From contig JAZRYE010000035.1 in assembly GCA_045600585.1 (NCBI GenBank), forward strand, positions 1-58,256: DNA of 58,256 nt, read 5' to 3'. Below, one piece after another: positions 26,755-35,518 of this stretch (position 1 is the first letter of the stretch; each line of letters begins with the position of its first letter). Source of the DNA: JAZRYE01 sp045600585. Its GTDB lineage: Bacteria > Bacillota_I > Bacilli_A > RFN20 > CAG-826. A model generated the notes under the pieces. The model saw only the letters and a program-made list of their open reading frames with translations. It did not search any database and was not told where the DNA came from. A program made the position numbers and the translations under genes.

Positions 26755-26780
26755 TAAAAAAGACCCCGAAGGGTCCTTAA
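26755..26780 (-). terminator. Terminator of the Tad-like operon
   Basis: The minus strand reads GGACCC-TTCG-GGGTC followed by seven Ts (stem within 26761-26776). It is a stable UUCG-loop hairpin 10 bp after the 56-aa pilin stop. Confidence 0.88.
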
Positions 26781-26790
26781 GGGAGAGAGA

Positions 26791-26961
26791 TTATTTTAAT
26801 GAAATGTAACTGATAGTTTCCAAATCGCTTTGTAGGTCTTTGACCTCACTCGTCACTGAATCGGTAAGATTAGTAAACACAGCAGTTAAGCCTGCCGCTA
26901 CTACTCCAAAAATCATCAGGACCAATATGATGCCAAGCAATTGTCCTTTAATTTCCGACAT
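26791..26961 (-). CDS. Small pilin-like protein (Flp/type IV prepilin-like)
   Basis: This 56-aa protein begins MSEIKG-QLLGIILV, followed by a continuous hydrophobic helix to about residue 29 and a short polar tail of heptad-like acidic and hydrophobic residues. The short charged leader ending in Gly before a long helix resembles a prepilin peptidase site (KG/Q), and the size matches Flp pilins of Tad systems, although the usual Glu at +5 is absent. AGGAGG lies five bases before the ATG, the strongest ribosome binding site of the cluster, as expected for a major structural subunit. It is last in the Tad-like operon. Identification as pilin is inference from size, topology and context. Confidence 0.7.
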   Translation of the reverse strand: MSEIKGQLLGIILVLMIFGVVAAGLTAVFTNLTDSVTSEVKDLQSDLETISYISLK

Positions 26962-26973
26962 AAAACCTCCTTT

Positions 26974-27318
26974 CTATCCAATAAAGCCGACAACAGTAGT
27001 TCTATAAATAGAAAGAGTAATTGGTCTGTTGCTCAAAATTATCGGATTATATGTTTGTTCTAATATATATTCCACCTCATCTCCAAATTTAATTTGCTGC
27101 TGCGGAGATTGAAGTAAGAACCTAACTTGATATTTTGACTCGATATAATTAGAAAAAGATTGGTCTATGGTTCCATTTCTAGAGATTAGATAAGAAATGT
27201 CTACACTTTTACTATCGAGTTCGCTATAGGAATATTGGAGTTTGATTAAATCAATGCCGAATAGAAAAAACATAGCAAAGAAAAGCATTGATAAAATTGT
27301 TCCTAATTTAGATGACAT
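26974..27318 (-). CDS. TadE-like pseudopilin (downstream copy)
   Basis: This 114-aa protein has an N-terminal helix (about residues 6-24) and a small extracytoplasmic domain. Its size and topology match TadE/TadF minor pseudopilins of Tad pili, but no diagnostic motif is visible. Its start overlaps the TadC-like stop by 11 bp, and its stop lies 12 bp before the pilin ATG. Probable minor pilus component or assembly factor; function inferred from operon context. Confidence 0.55.
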   Translation of the reverse strand: MSSKLGTILSMLFFAMFFLFGIDLIKLQYSYSELDSKSVDISYLISRNGTIDQSFSNYIESKYQVRFLLQSPQQQIKFGDEVEYILEQTYNPIILSNRPITLSIYRTTVVGFIG

Positions 27319-27979
27319 TTATCATGTCCCCCATTATCGAAAGAATAGAAAACATTAATAAAATAACAATTAGTCCTGCTCCAACCAATGGATATGAAGA
27401 TACTGTATCCAAAGATCTTTGCTTTTTATCAATCAAATTCTTTTGATGAGCCTTGTTCACCGAATCAAACAAAATGGTAAATTCGTTTAGTTGATGATTA
27501 ATAGATCCACTATCAACCATTTGATATATAGAAAGCATGATGTTATTGGCAATAGGAAGCTTAAAATTAGAAGAAAAATTAACAAAAGGTTGGATTGACT
27601 TGTCTATATCCATTTCGTTAAGAAACTCAGTGATTCGATTTTGCATCCATTTACTTAAATAAGTAGAAGCGAGCTCAAAAGAATGATAAATATTATGTCC
27701 ATTTGATGAAAACATCTGAAAATAATAAATAAGAGTTATAAATTCATCTTCTCTACTTTGAAGTATTACTCTCTTTTTGTTTTGATATAAATAAATAAAC
27801 AAGTAATCAATTATCAAAGATAAAAGCAAAACAAAAATTGAAACTAATATATTTTTAAATAGAAATAAAATAATAACTGCAGAAATTGAAATTATCGAAT
27901 CGATCAAAACTAATTTAATCATTTCTTTTTTAAAGTCTAATCCGACAAAAGTAATTAATTCTTTTAGCTTTTTAATCAT
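27308..27979 (-). CDS. TadC-like type II secretion F domain membrane protein
   Basis: This 223-aa platform protein has paired helices near residues 25-65 and a C-terminal helix (about 195-220), with a cytoplasmic region between them as in T2SSF/TadC proteins (YYFQMFSSNGHNIYHSFELAS, and IYQMVDSGSINHQLNEF). It should form the inner-membrane platform with TadB and couple ATPase movement to pilin extrusion. ATG 27979 is favoured because it overlaps the TadB stop by 8 bp behind GGATGG. A TTG at 28000 is the alternative. Confidence 0.72.
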   Translation of the reverse strand: MIKKLKELITFVGLDFKKEMIKLVLIDSIISISAVIILFLFKNILVSIFVLLLSLIIDYLFIYLYQNKKRVILQSREDEFITLIYYFQMFSSNGHNIYHSFELASTYLSKWMQNRITEFLNEMDIDKSIQPFVNFSSNFKLPIANNIMLSIYQMVDSGSINHQLNEFTILFDSVNKAHQKNLIDKKQRSLDTVSSYPLVGAGLIVILLMFSILSIMGDMINVI

Positions 27980-28673
27980 CTTTCCATCCGTTGATTTCAA
28001 GAGTTGTCATTTTAGAAATAAGCAAATGAATAGTTATTAAAACATAAATGAATATTGAAGCAATTCCAATTAGATAGAAGAATTGGGAGGTAATCTTGTC
28101 GAAAAATTGCGATAAAGCAAATCTTAAGAAAACCAATATAGCTAACGAAAAAGACCATAAAATTACAAATTCAATTATTTTTTTGTTATGAATTTGTTCT
28201 GCTTCAGAAACATATTCCTCAAGTTCTCTTGCGCGATTGGTTAAGTTAGAGCTCATAGAAATAACGTCTCCACCTTGATCAGACCAAAGGCCAATTAAAT
28301 CCAAAAACAAATTATAGATATCGAATTTGAAATATTTAGATAAATATCTTAATTTATCTTCTTCAGTATTATCTTTTATTGCTTCAATAAGTTCTTGTAT
28401 ATCATCATTCATTGTTTCAATTGTCGAATCGAAAGCTGGCTTAATTGCCTTTTTGATTGATAAAGAGATAACAAAGTTATTAATGAATACATAACAGCTG
28501 TGAAATCGAGTTAATTTGATCTTGTATTTATTCAATTTTTTAATTCCAATTAATAGAAAATATAAGGCGGACAAAAGAACCACGCTAAAAGAAACTATTA
28601 AAGAATTAGAGGCAAGATAGCTAATAATTCCAAATGAAAATGAAACTATTGTTATGATGATATAAATATTCAT
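27972..28673 (-). CDS. TadB-like type II secretion F domain membrane protein
   Basis: This 233-aa protein has two N-terminal helices (about 1-45) and two C-terminal helices (about 165-225) flanking a cytoplasmic helical domain that contains LWSDQGGDVISMSSNLTNRARELEEY, matching the TadB T2SSF pattern in which a Gly-Gly-Asp/Asn segment is conserved. It follows the TadA-like ATPase by three bases. TadB and TadC are expected to be paired platform subunits, and their adjacency here supports that. Confidence 0.75.
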   Translation of the reverse strand: MNIYIIITIVSFSFGIISYLASNSLIVSFSVVLLSALYFLLIGIKKLNKYKIKLTRFHSCYVFINNFVISLSIKKAIKPAFDSTIETMNDDIQELIEAIKDNTEEDKLRYLSKYFKFDIYNLFLDLIGLWSDQGGDVISMSSNLTNRARELEEYVSEAEQIHNKKIIEFVILWSFSLAILVFLRFALSQFFDKITSQFFYLIGIASIFIYVLITIHLLISKMTTLEINGWKDD

Positions 28674-28676
28674 AAC

Positions 28677-29723
28677 TTATTCCATTAAGAATGTTTTCTT
28701 GAATAATTCCGTATATGAGTGCTTATTAAAATATCTCTTATATTCTATAGGAAATTTTGAAATTTGATTAGTGTCTTTTGAAAAAATTGTAAAAATATTA
28801 TTTTCGTATGAGCAGCCAATAGAGGAAATATAACGATATACTTCACCATTTTCAGCAATTTCTCTTTTAAGATGAACATAAACTTTAATATTGTGATAAA
28901 TATCATTTAATACATCATCAAAATCCATCTTTTTATCATTCATCATCACCATTCTTGCCATACGGCTTGGCATGCTTTCAATATCCAATGAATGAATTGT
29001 TGTAATAATTGGATGTCCGGTCAAACTCGAATTCAAAATATCAAGCATTTCACTACCACGAGATTCTGCAACAATTAGCCAATCAGGATTACTTCTTAAA
29101 GCGTTTTTAACCAAGGATTGGATTGAAGATGATTCTTGAAATTCGTTTATCTGCCAAAAGTTAATATCCAAGGAGTTTATAGAAGAAATATTATCTAGTT
29201 CCAAAACATTATCTATGATAATTAATCGAGAATTATTAGGAATTAGAGAAATCAAAAATTTTTGAAATTCAGTTTTTCCTGTTCCAGTTAATCCTCCAAT
29301 TACTATTGATAAATTTGAAGACATCAAGACTTGAAAAAGATCTAATAATTCAGGAGATAAAAAAGATGATTCTTTTGTAATTCTTGGCTTTACTGAGGCA
29401 ATTCTTATAGAAAAAGTTATTACTGGTTCATTGTTGAATCTCGCAATAGAATCATGAATTGCATTTATTCTATAACGGTCAAAAGAAACATCTAGAGTTG
29501 GGTTTTGATAAGAAAATTGTCTTTCTGATAAATTAGCAATTTGCCTAATAAAATCTTTCGCAGTTTGACTATCAATTTGAATATCGGATTTTAATCTTCC
29601 GAGATTATTATCTAGATAAAAAATCGACACTCCATTAAATGAAATATCAGTTACACTTTCTTTGGTTACCAAATCCTTTAAAAAAGAAGATTCAATAAAA
29701 GAAACGAGTTTTTTCTTATCCAT
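28677..29723 (-). CDS. TadA/CpaF-family secretion ATPase
   Basis: This 348-aa VirB11/CpaF-like ATPase should power pilus assembly. Walker A is GGLTGTGKTEF (about residue 145), the Asp box is LIIIDNVLELD, and a Walker B-like WLIVAESRGSEM and His box TGHPIITTIHS follow, as in the family. At 348 aa it is shorter than many CpaF proteins (about 450), mainly at the N-terminus. Its ATG overlaps the stop of the TadE-like gene (TAATG). It anchors the identification of the whole cluster as Tad-like. Confidence 0.86.
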   Translation of the reverse strand: MDKKKLVSFIESSFLKDLVTKESVTDISFNGVSIFYLDNNLGRLKSDIQIDSQTAKDFIRQIANLSERQFSYQNPTLDVSFDRYRINAIHDSIARFNNEPVITFSIRIASVKPRITKESSFLSPELLDLFQVLMSSNLSIVIGGLTGTGKTEFQKFLISLIPNNSRLIIIDNVLELDNISSINSLDINFWQINEFQESSSIQSLVKNALRSNPDWLIVAESRGSEMLDILNSSLTGHPIITTIHSLDIESMPSRMARMVMMNDKKMDFDDVLNDIYHNIKVYVHLKREIAENGEVYRYISSIGCSYENNIFTIFSKDTNQISKFPIEYKRYFNKHSYTELFKKTFLME

Positions 29724-30100
29724 TATCTTTCCTCTATTTGATAAAACATTGTTCTTGTGTAGGAATAATAAAACATTAATCCTGCATCAACAGTTATTTC
29801 TACACCACGACACTTGTCACCAAGACAAACAGATTCATCTTCCAAATTGTAATAATAAAAATTTACATTGTATTTATGTGTATATTTTTCGATGCTTTTT
29901 GAATAGTAATTCATTAATCTTTCTTCTAATTTGATCTTGTCAAAATATAATTCATCACTATTTATTAAAGGAATAGAAACTTCAAAATACGCGATAGGTG
30001 TATGTATTACAACACGATTAATACCGTTAACTTGATAAGAAATAGCAAATAAATTAAAAGACATAATTAAAATCATTAAAGACAATAAGATATTACTCAT
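29723..30100 (-). CDS. TadE-like pseudopilin (upstream copy)
   Basis: This 125-aa protein has a single N-terminal helix (about residues 3-22) followed by an extracytoplasmic domain rich in Tyr and Asn and containing a CLGDKC pair that could form a disulfide. It is coupled by overlaps to both neighbours (ATGA and TAATG). Architecture and place fit a TadE/TadF-type minor pseudopilin; no sequence motif proves it. Confidence 0.55.
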   Translation of the reverse strand: MSNILLSLMILIMSFNLFAISYQVNGINRVVIHTPIAYFEVSIPLINSDELYFDKIKLEERLMNYYSKSIEKYTHKYNVNFYYYNLEDESVCLGDKCRGVEITVDAGLMFYYSYTRTMFYQIEER

Positions 30101-31092
30101 AATCTAATCCCTCCTTTGACATACGAATCTCCTGTCCCTTTAGTTCCGATATAATTTCTCGATAAATCTAACTTCATATCATAATCAAAGCTAATTTTAT
30201 CCATGCCTAGTTCTTCAACTTTAATTGTAAAAATATAACCATCCATTAATTCCTTTTTATTAACAGGAAAATATAGATCGTTTGTTAAAACAAACCCATC
30301 AATATATGTGTCAGATACTTCTAATGTTGTTGAATTGATATAAAAGCTATTTTTAAAAGAAAAAGATACAGTAGAAAATAATTTATTAATCTTGATTGGT
30401 ATATGAATTAAGTCGTCTTCTCTTTTTCTTAAATAAGGGAAGCAATTATTCACATCATTAATAACTAGTTCGGCATTCTTGTATGTCAATTTATTTGAAC
30501 CCTCATATGTAAAATGGGAGTTGTTAAAAGAAAATTTATAGTAATTATCAACATTTACATAATCAAGAAGCCCATCAAAAACAAATGCTTCATGTTTGTT
30601 ATATGTAAAAGATTCAATAAACTGGAAGGATAAGTCTTTGCTTATATATGGAATGGTACGATAATCATTTGGTTTAATATATGAATAAGAAACTGGATAG
30701 ATAAGAGCCTCGCTTTGAAATAATATTTTATTTGTCGAATAATTATAAAATTTTATATAAAAATACATGCCCTTACTTGATAGGTAATTAGATAAGGGAA
30801 GGTTATATGTAATATCATATTGAACATCTTTAATGAGATCTCTAGCTCGAGAAGATTGAGTATATGTATAATTGCCACTATTTAAACCGACTCCAAAAAA
30901 GCTGGCTATATTAGTTTGATTTGATTTTGAATAATAAATAAAAGTTATTGGTACGTCTGCAGATCTAGCATCAAACGGACCTATTTTATCAGTTGTAACA
31001 AATATTGAAGATAAAGGTTCGATAACTGGCGCGTTATCTGGAACTATGATCAAGGATAAGAATGCAATTTCTAAAAAACGAACGACTTTCAT
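30097..31092 (-). CDS. Secreted protein of unknown family, first gene of Tad-like operon
   Basis: This 331-aa protein has a weak N-terminal signal-like helix (about residues 1-18) and is otherwise beta-rich, with many Tyr, Asn, Ser and Phe residues and no recognised domain. It has no C-terminal anchor. AGGGA lies five bases before the ATG, and its stop overlaps the next gene. As first gene of the pilus operon it could be a pilus-tip adhesin, an extracellular assembly factor or a substitute for an outer component. I do not recognise it; the role is conjecture from position. Confidence 0.6.
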   Translation of the reverse strand: MKVVRFLEIAFLSLIIVPDNAPVIEPLSSIFVTTDKIGPFDARSADVPITFIYYSKSNQTNIASFFGVGLNSGNYTYTQSSRARDLIKDVQYDITYNLPLSNYLSSKGMYFYIKFYNYSTNKILFQSEALIYPVSYSYIKPNDYRTIPYISKDLSFQFIESFTYNKHEAFVFDGLLDYVNVDNYYKFSFNNSHFTYEGSNKLTYKNAELVINDVNNCFPYLRKREDDLIHIPIKINKLFSTVSFSFKNSFYINSTTLEVSDTYIDGFVLTNDLYFPVNKKELMDGYIFTIKVEELGMDKISFDYDMKLDLSRNYIGTKGTGDSYVKGGIRL

Positions 31093-31142
31093 ATTTTCCC
31101 TACACTATATAAATAGCGAGAAAATGCGAAATTTTACTGAAA

Positions 31143-31178
31143 AAAATTAAAAAAAGAAAAAGGCATATAAATATGCCT
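31143..31178 (-). terminator. Terminator downstream of SGNH remnant
   Basis: A 7-bp stem AGGCATA/TATGCCT (31161-31178) is followed on the minus strand by TTTTTCTTTTTTT. It separates the remnant gene from the Tad-like operon promoter. Confidence 0.85.
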
Positions 31179-31217
31179 AATTTTAAACTATTTAAATCTA
31201 ATCTAATCCTATTCTTT

Positions 31218-31400
31218 TTAGAATGGCGTATATCTTTTTCGCAAAGAAAAAAATCCTAGTTCTGTTAAATGAACTTCATTAATCGTACATTCATATCTAA
31301 ACTTCTTTGGATAAATAGTTGCCCCATCGATAAAATAGACATTTTTATCTCCTGCAGCAATTGCGTGTAAACAAGAGAATCGATTCTTGAGCTTGGTCAT
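31218..31400 (-). pseudogene. 3' remnant of an SGNH/GDSL hydrolase
   Basis: About 60 codons encode what looks like the C-terminal end of an SGNH hydrolase: GDKNVYFIDG, then CTINEVHLTELGFF, in which a conserved DxxH motif would be expected; here the Asp position reads Asn (NEVH). The family is normally 200 aa or more, and no continuation is visible in any upstream frame, so this is a decayed gene that keeps its terminator. A short independent gene is less likely. Confidence 0.65.
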
Positions 31401-31427
31401 CGATACTTTAAAGCCTACAAAGAATTA

Positions 31428-31452
31428 AAAAATAAGACATCAAGGTCCTTTT
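31428..31452 (-). terminator. Weak terminator after MATE gene
   Basis: The minus strand shows a short imperfect stem (AAGGAC with GTCTT, one bulge) followed by ATTTTTT directly after the MATE stop codon. Confidence 0.4.
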
Positions 31453-32829
31453 TTATTGATTATCAATTGTCTTCATCATTTTTCTAAATGTGAAGATAAT
31501 CATAACAACAGAAACAGCTGCTGTAGCTATTTCCGTTATCGGGAATGCAAACCAAACATTTGACCAAGGATGGTTCGTTAAAGATAGTCCATAAATTAAA
31601 GGAAATAAAATAATTGCATATCTTAATAAAGATAAAACCAATGGCCTAATGGAATCTCTAAATGCTTGGAGCATGCCTTGTATCGAAATAGTCATACCCA
31701 TAAATATGAACGAAATTGCACTTATTCTTAAAGCAAGGGCAACGGTAGAAGCAATTTCTTCAGTAGCACTACCACCGGACAATGCAAAAAGTTTAGCCAT
31801 AGGATTTGCTAATGCTTCAAATATAACAGTTAATACACCGGTTACAATAAAGGTCATCACCAGTCCGTATTTTAAGCATTCTTTACAGCGAGTTTTATCT
31901 TTACTGCCATAATTATATGCCATAATGGTAATGATGCCATTACTCATACCGAAACAAGCAAACAATGCAAATTGAGCAATTTTATAATAAATACCATAAC
32001 TGCCCTTAACCAATTCATCATTTGAACTGCTTAAGCCTAAAATCAAAATAGTTCCTAACATAGATAAAGAGACTAAGCCTTGCATGATAGATGCAGACCA
32101 GCCAACAGTATAAATTTCTTTAAGAACAGTTCCATTAGGAAGCAAATCTTTAAAATGCATCTTAATATCCTTGTTCTTAATCAAATGGAAAGTATACGCA
32201 AGAATAAATGAAGCAATTTGACCAATAATTGTTGCCCAAGCAGCACCTGCTACGCCTAAACCGCAAATATAAATAAAGACATAATCTAAAACAATATTAA
32301 TGACAGAACCGGATATCTGGGCAATAGTCGAATATAAAGTTAATCCTGTTGATTGAAGAAATCTTTCAGAGACAGTATAACCAATTTGTCCAAAGGACAA
32401 GATACATGTAATTCTCAAATAATCAACACCCATTTTTATTGCTTCTTGATTATCACCAGCTTGCATTTTGATAAATGGTTTAGCGAAGAAAATTGCGAAA
32501 ATAACAAAGATAATCCAAATGATTGATCCAGCAAACAATCCATTACCGGCAATTTTTGCTGCTTTTGAATAATTCTTCTCGCCTAACGACTTTGATAAAA
32601 GAGCATTAATTCCAATACCAATACCAACTCCCAATGAACCAGACATGATTTGAACCGGGAAAGCATATGTAATTGCAAGATTAGCGTTAACACCTTCCGG
32701 TCCCATATTGACAACAAATGATGCATCGATAACCGTATATGCCGCTAAAAGCATCATGGAAAAAATCATAGGAACGCAAATTTTCCATACGAGTTTAGAA
32801 ATTTTAGTTTTACCTAGTAATTCATTCAT
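31453..32829 (-). CDS. MATE-family multidrug/toxin exporter
   Basis: This is a 458-aa, twelve-helix membrane protein of the MATE family (NorM/DinF superfamily). N-terminal KLVWKICVPMIFSMMLLAAYTVIDASFVVNMGPEGV and the repeated half near residue 235 (IYTVGWSASIMQGLVSLSM) show the typical duplicated layout. It uses ion gradients to export cationic compounds; substrate unknown. It has no Shine-Dalgarno; a TATAAT lies 12 bases before the ATG, so the leader must be very short. It is followed by a weak terminator. Confidence 0.9.
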   Translation of the reverse strand: MNELLGKTKISKLVWKICVPMIFSMMLLAAYTVIDASFVVNMGPEGVNANLAITYAFPVQIMSGSLGVGIGIGINALLSKSLGEKNYSKAAKIAGNGLFAGSIIWIIFVIFAIFFAKPFIKMQAGDNQEAIKMGVDYLRITCILSFGQIGYTVSERFLQSTGLTLYSTIAQISGSVINIVLDYVFIYICGLGVAGAAWATIIGQIASFILAYTFHLIKNKDIKMHFKDLLPNGTVLKEIYTVGWSASIMQGLVSLSMLGTILILGLSSSNDELVKGSYGIYYKIAQFALFACFGMSNGIITIMAYNYGSKDKTRCKECLKYGLVMTFIVTGVLTVIFEALANPMAKLFALSGGSATEEIASTVALALRISAISFIFMGMTISIQGMLQAFRDSIRPLVLSLLRYAIILFPLIYGLSLTNHPWSNVWFAFPITEIATAAVSVVMIIFTFRKMMKTIDNQ

Positions 32830-32880
32830 AAATCACAAATGATTATACTTACGTCAAAAATAAAAACAAATATTTAATAT

Positions 32881-35517
32881 TTAATTTTGGTTAATATCGG
32901 TTAATTTGAACTTTTTCACTTCTTTTAAAGAGATTAAAGTCATGATAAAAATAATAGCTAATGTTGCAATAATAGCAATGATTGCAGAAGCAACATTAAT
33001 TGAATGTACAAAATACAAATATGTTGATTCGATAGAGATTAAACTAAAATAGCTAAGAGCGGCCCCAAAGCCAAAACCTAGGACAATGGAAATCAAAGTA
33101 AGCAATATGTTGTCTAAGTAAATATATTTAGATGATTTTTTTCTCGAATAGCCATTAACGATCAGGGTTAGAAGTTCCTTCTTCTTTTCCTTAATGTTTG
33201 CCATAAATAAGTTTAAAATGACGAAAATTGCTAACAATAATGTGGCAAAACCATATAGGGAGAACAAAACAGTACAAACCAAACCAAATACACTCATATC
33301 TGCTTTAAGTTTTCCATATGAATCATATAAGTATAAGAAACCTTCAACATTAGACATCTTGTCTTCAAAAGATTCGAGATTTTCTTGATGTCTATTAACT
33401 AAGAATGAATTTGGACTAATTGTTCTTCCTGATGCTTCTTTATATGTATCATAATCAACATAAATCGCACCTTTATAACTGTAATGTTTGTAGTATCCTT
33501 TGGATTTGCAGGTAAATTTATTGCCTCCAAAATCAGAAATAGCAACGGAAGCATCATTAGGGCATTTATAATCTTTTTGATAGCTTTCTGGTAACCAGAA
33601 ACCTTTATTTTCAAAACGAGGGTTATGGTCTGATTCATCTAATTTAACAAGACTATTGAAAGAATCATTATCAAAATAAACATAGATATATCCAGTTAAA
33701 ACTGGATGATCGTCAACACTAAATGTAATAGCGTCTCTATAAATAGGTGAATATTCATATTTGTTTTCAGAGAAATAGGTTTCTAAACTAGAAACACTAT
33801 CATCAACTTGGGTGTTTGTATAAACAATTGTGTCATAGACGTTATATTCTTCAAATTCTTTATTAAAGGAATCGTTGACAGTAAATTCCAACGAAAAAGA
33901 AGACATCAATAAAGCTACACATGATGAAATACCAATAACAGTCGCAATGATACGCTTATATTCATATTTAAAATTACGAACGATAGTTTTATAGAAAAGA
34001 GGAAGTTTATTAAACAATTTGCTTCTTTCAAAACGAGATTCTTTCTTATTCATTACTTTCATATCGCCTTGCAATAAAGTAATAGCTTTTTTCTTAATAA
34101 CACCAAGACAACTAAAGATAGTAATCAAAGCAGTCGCTAAAAGAGAAACAACGCATATAGCAATCGATAAGATTACATCAAAATATTTAGTATAAAGAAT
34201 TAGTGAATAGGTTTTCTTAAAACAAATAGGTGTGACAATTGATTCAACAAGTAAAGATGTGAAATTTCCTAGAATTAATCCGATTACAACGGCGATTAGG
34301 GTAAACCATAGATAAGTTAAGGTAATCTTCTTTTTGCTAAATCCTAGAGCCTTTTTCGTGCCTATTAATTTAACTTCATTATTAACAAGACGATTAATAA
34401 CCGAATAACAAATCAAAAATGCGATTACAAAGAATACACCACCAATAGCAAATCTCTCATTGGCCAAGATGTGATAAAGGATATCTCCCATCATTACTCC
34501 AACGTGTTCTGACATAATCTTACAAGCAAATGTTTCTTCTAAAGAATTTACTTCAAGAGCTAGAAGAGACATAAACATATTACAGCTTTCATCATCACTT
34601 AAGATTTCATCATCCAAATAATCATTTAAATATAAATATTGTTTAACTTTTGTAAATAAAATCGGATTTGTTGCCAAACCTAAATAATCAACTCGTAAAA
34701 GCGATAATTCATTATTGACATAATCAGTAACTGCTTTTTTAAGTTCATTTGTTTTATCTACGTATTTAGAATCAAAATATTTGAGTTTGTTTAAAGAATT
34801 ACTTTTTAAGTAAACACCATTATAGTAATCACCTTTAACCGCCGGATTAAATGCAGATTCATTAACAAAGAAAGTTGCGTTTGTATTAATTCCTGTTTCA
34901 ACATCAAGACTATGTGAACTAACATCATGATTGAGATATTCAGCGTGAATGATAATTGCGGATACAGTAAAGGTTTGATTTTTAAAGTTATAATCATTCG
35001 CAGTATTTGGGTCAAAATCAATAGAGTCTTTAATGGTTCTACGTAAATAACCAATATTATTATGTCTTTTGAAAGTTATTTGATCGCCAATTTTAATACC
35101 AATCTCATTTGAACAGCCACGGAAAATAGCGATTTCATTATCGCTAGTAGGAAGATGTCCTTCTGTTACTATACATGTTGAAATTTTATCTGTGATGGAT
35201 GTAATGCATGAAGAATAAGTTTTATTATTATAAATAAAATCATCATTTGCATAATAAAAGCCTTGGACATCATCTATATCTTCAATGGATTTAAGATCCT
35301 CAACAATTGCGTCATCGACTAACGCATTAAGTCTAAGTTGAATATCATAAGCGTTTGTTTGTTTAAAGGTCTCATCAATAGAATATTTAATAGCGGTTCC
35401 AGAAAAATCTAATCCCTGAAATAAGGTTACTCCAAGGAATATGAAAATCACTATCGAAATGAAATTGATAATGTTTTTTCTTATATTCTTAAATAATTCA
35501 ATTAATTTGATTCTCAT
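32881..35517 (-). CDS. FtsX-like ABC transporter permease
   Basis: This 878-aa membrane protein has one N-terminal helix (about 15-35), a large extracytoplasmic domain, a first FtsX-type helix group (about 355-480), a second extracytoplasmic domain and a C-terminal helix group (about 750-870). Both groups contain a cytoplasmic KxxG-type coupling segment (KLIGTKKALGFSKKK and LLTLIVNGYSRKK). It starts one base after the GAF-ATPase stop, so that protein is its partner. It is probably a MacB/LolE-like mechanotransmission exporter; substrate unknown. Confidence 0.85.
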   Translation of the reverse strand: MRIKLIELFKNIRKNIINFISIVIFIFLGVTLFQGLDFSGTAIKYSIDETFKQTNAYDIQLRLNALVDDAIVEDLKSIEDIDDVQGFYYANDDFIYNNKTYSSCITSITDKISTCIVTEGHLPTSDNEIAIFRGCSNEIGIKIGDQITFKRHNNIGYLRRTIKDSIDFDPNTANDYNFKNQTFTVSAIIIHAEYLNHDVSSHSLDVETGINTNATFFVNESAFNPAVKGDYYNGVYLKSNSLNKLKYFDSKYVDKTNELKKAVTDYVNNELSLLRVDYLGLATNPILFTKVKQYLYLNDYLDDEILSDDESCNMFMSLLALEVNSLEETFACKIMSEHVGVMMGDILYHILANERFAIGGVFFVIAFLICYSVINRLVNNEVKLIGTKKALGFSKKKITLTYLWFTLIAVVIGLILGNFTSLLVESIVTPICFKKTYSLILYTKYFDVILSIAICVVSLLATALITIFSCLGVIKKKAITLLQGDMKVMNKKESRFERSKLFNKLPLFYKTIVRNFKYEYKRIIATVIGISSCVALLMSSFSLEFTVNDSFNKEFEEYNVYDTIVYTNTQVDDSVSSLETYFSENKYEYSPIYRDAITFSVDDHPVLTGYIYVYFDNDSFNSLVKLDESDHNPRFENKGFWLPESYQKDYKCPNDASVAISDFGGNKFTCKSKGYYKHYSYKGAIYVDYDTYKEASGRTISPNSFLVNRHQENLESFEDKMSNVEGFLYLYDSYGKLKADMSVFGLVCTVLFSLYGFATLLLAIFVILNLFMANIKEKKKELLTLIVNGYSRKKSSKYIYLDNILLTLISIVLGFGFGAALSYFSLISIESTYLYFVHSINVASAIIAIIATLAIIFIMTLISLKEVKKFKLTDINQN

Positions 35518-35518
35518 C

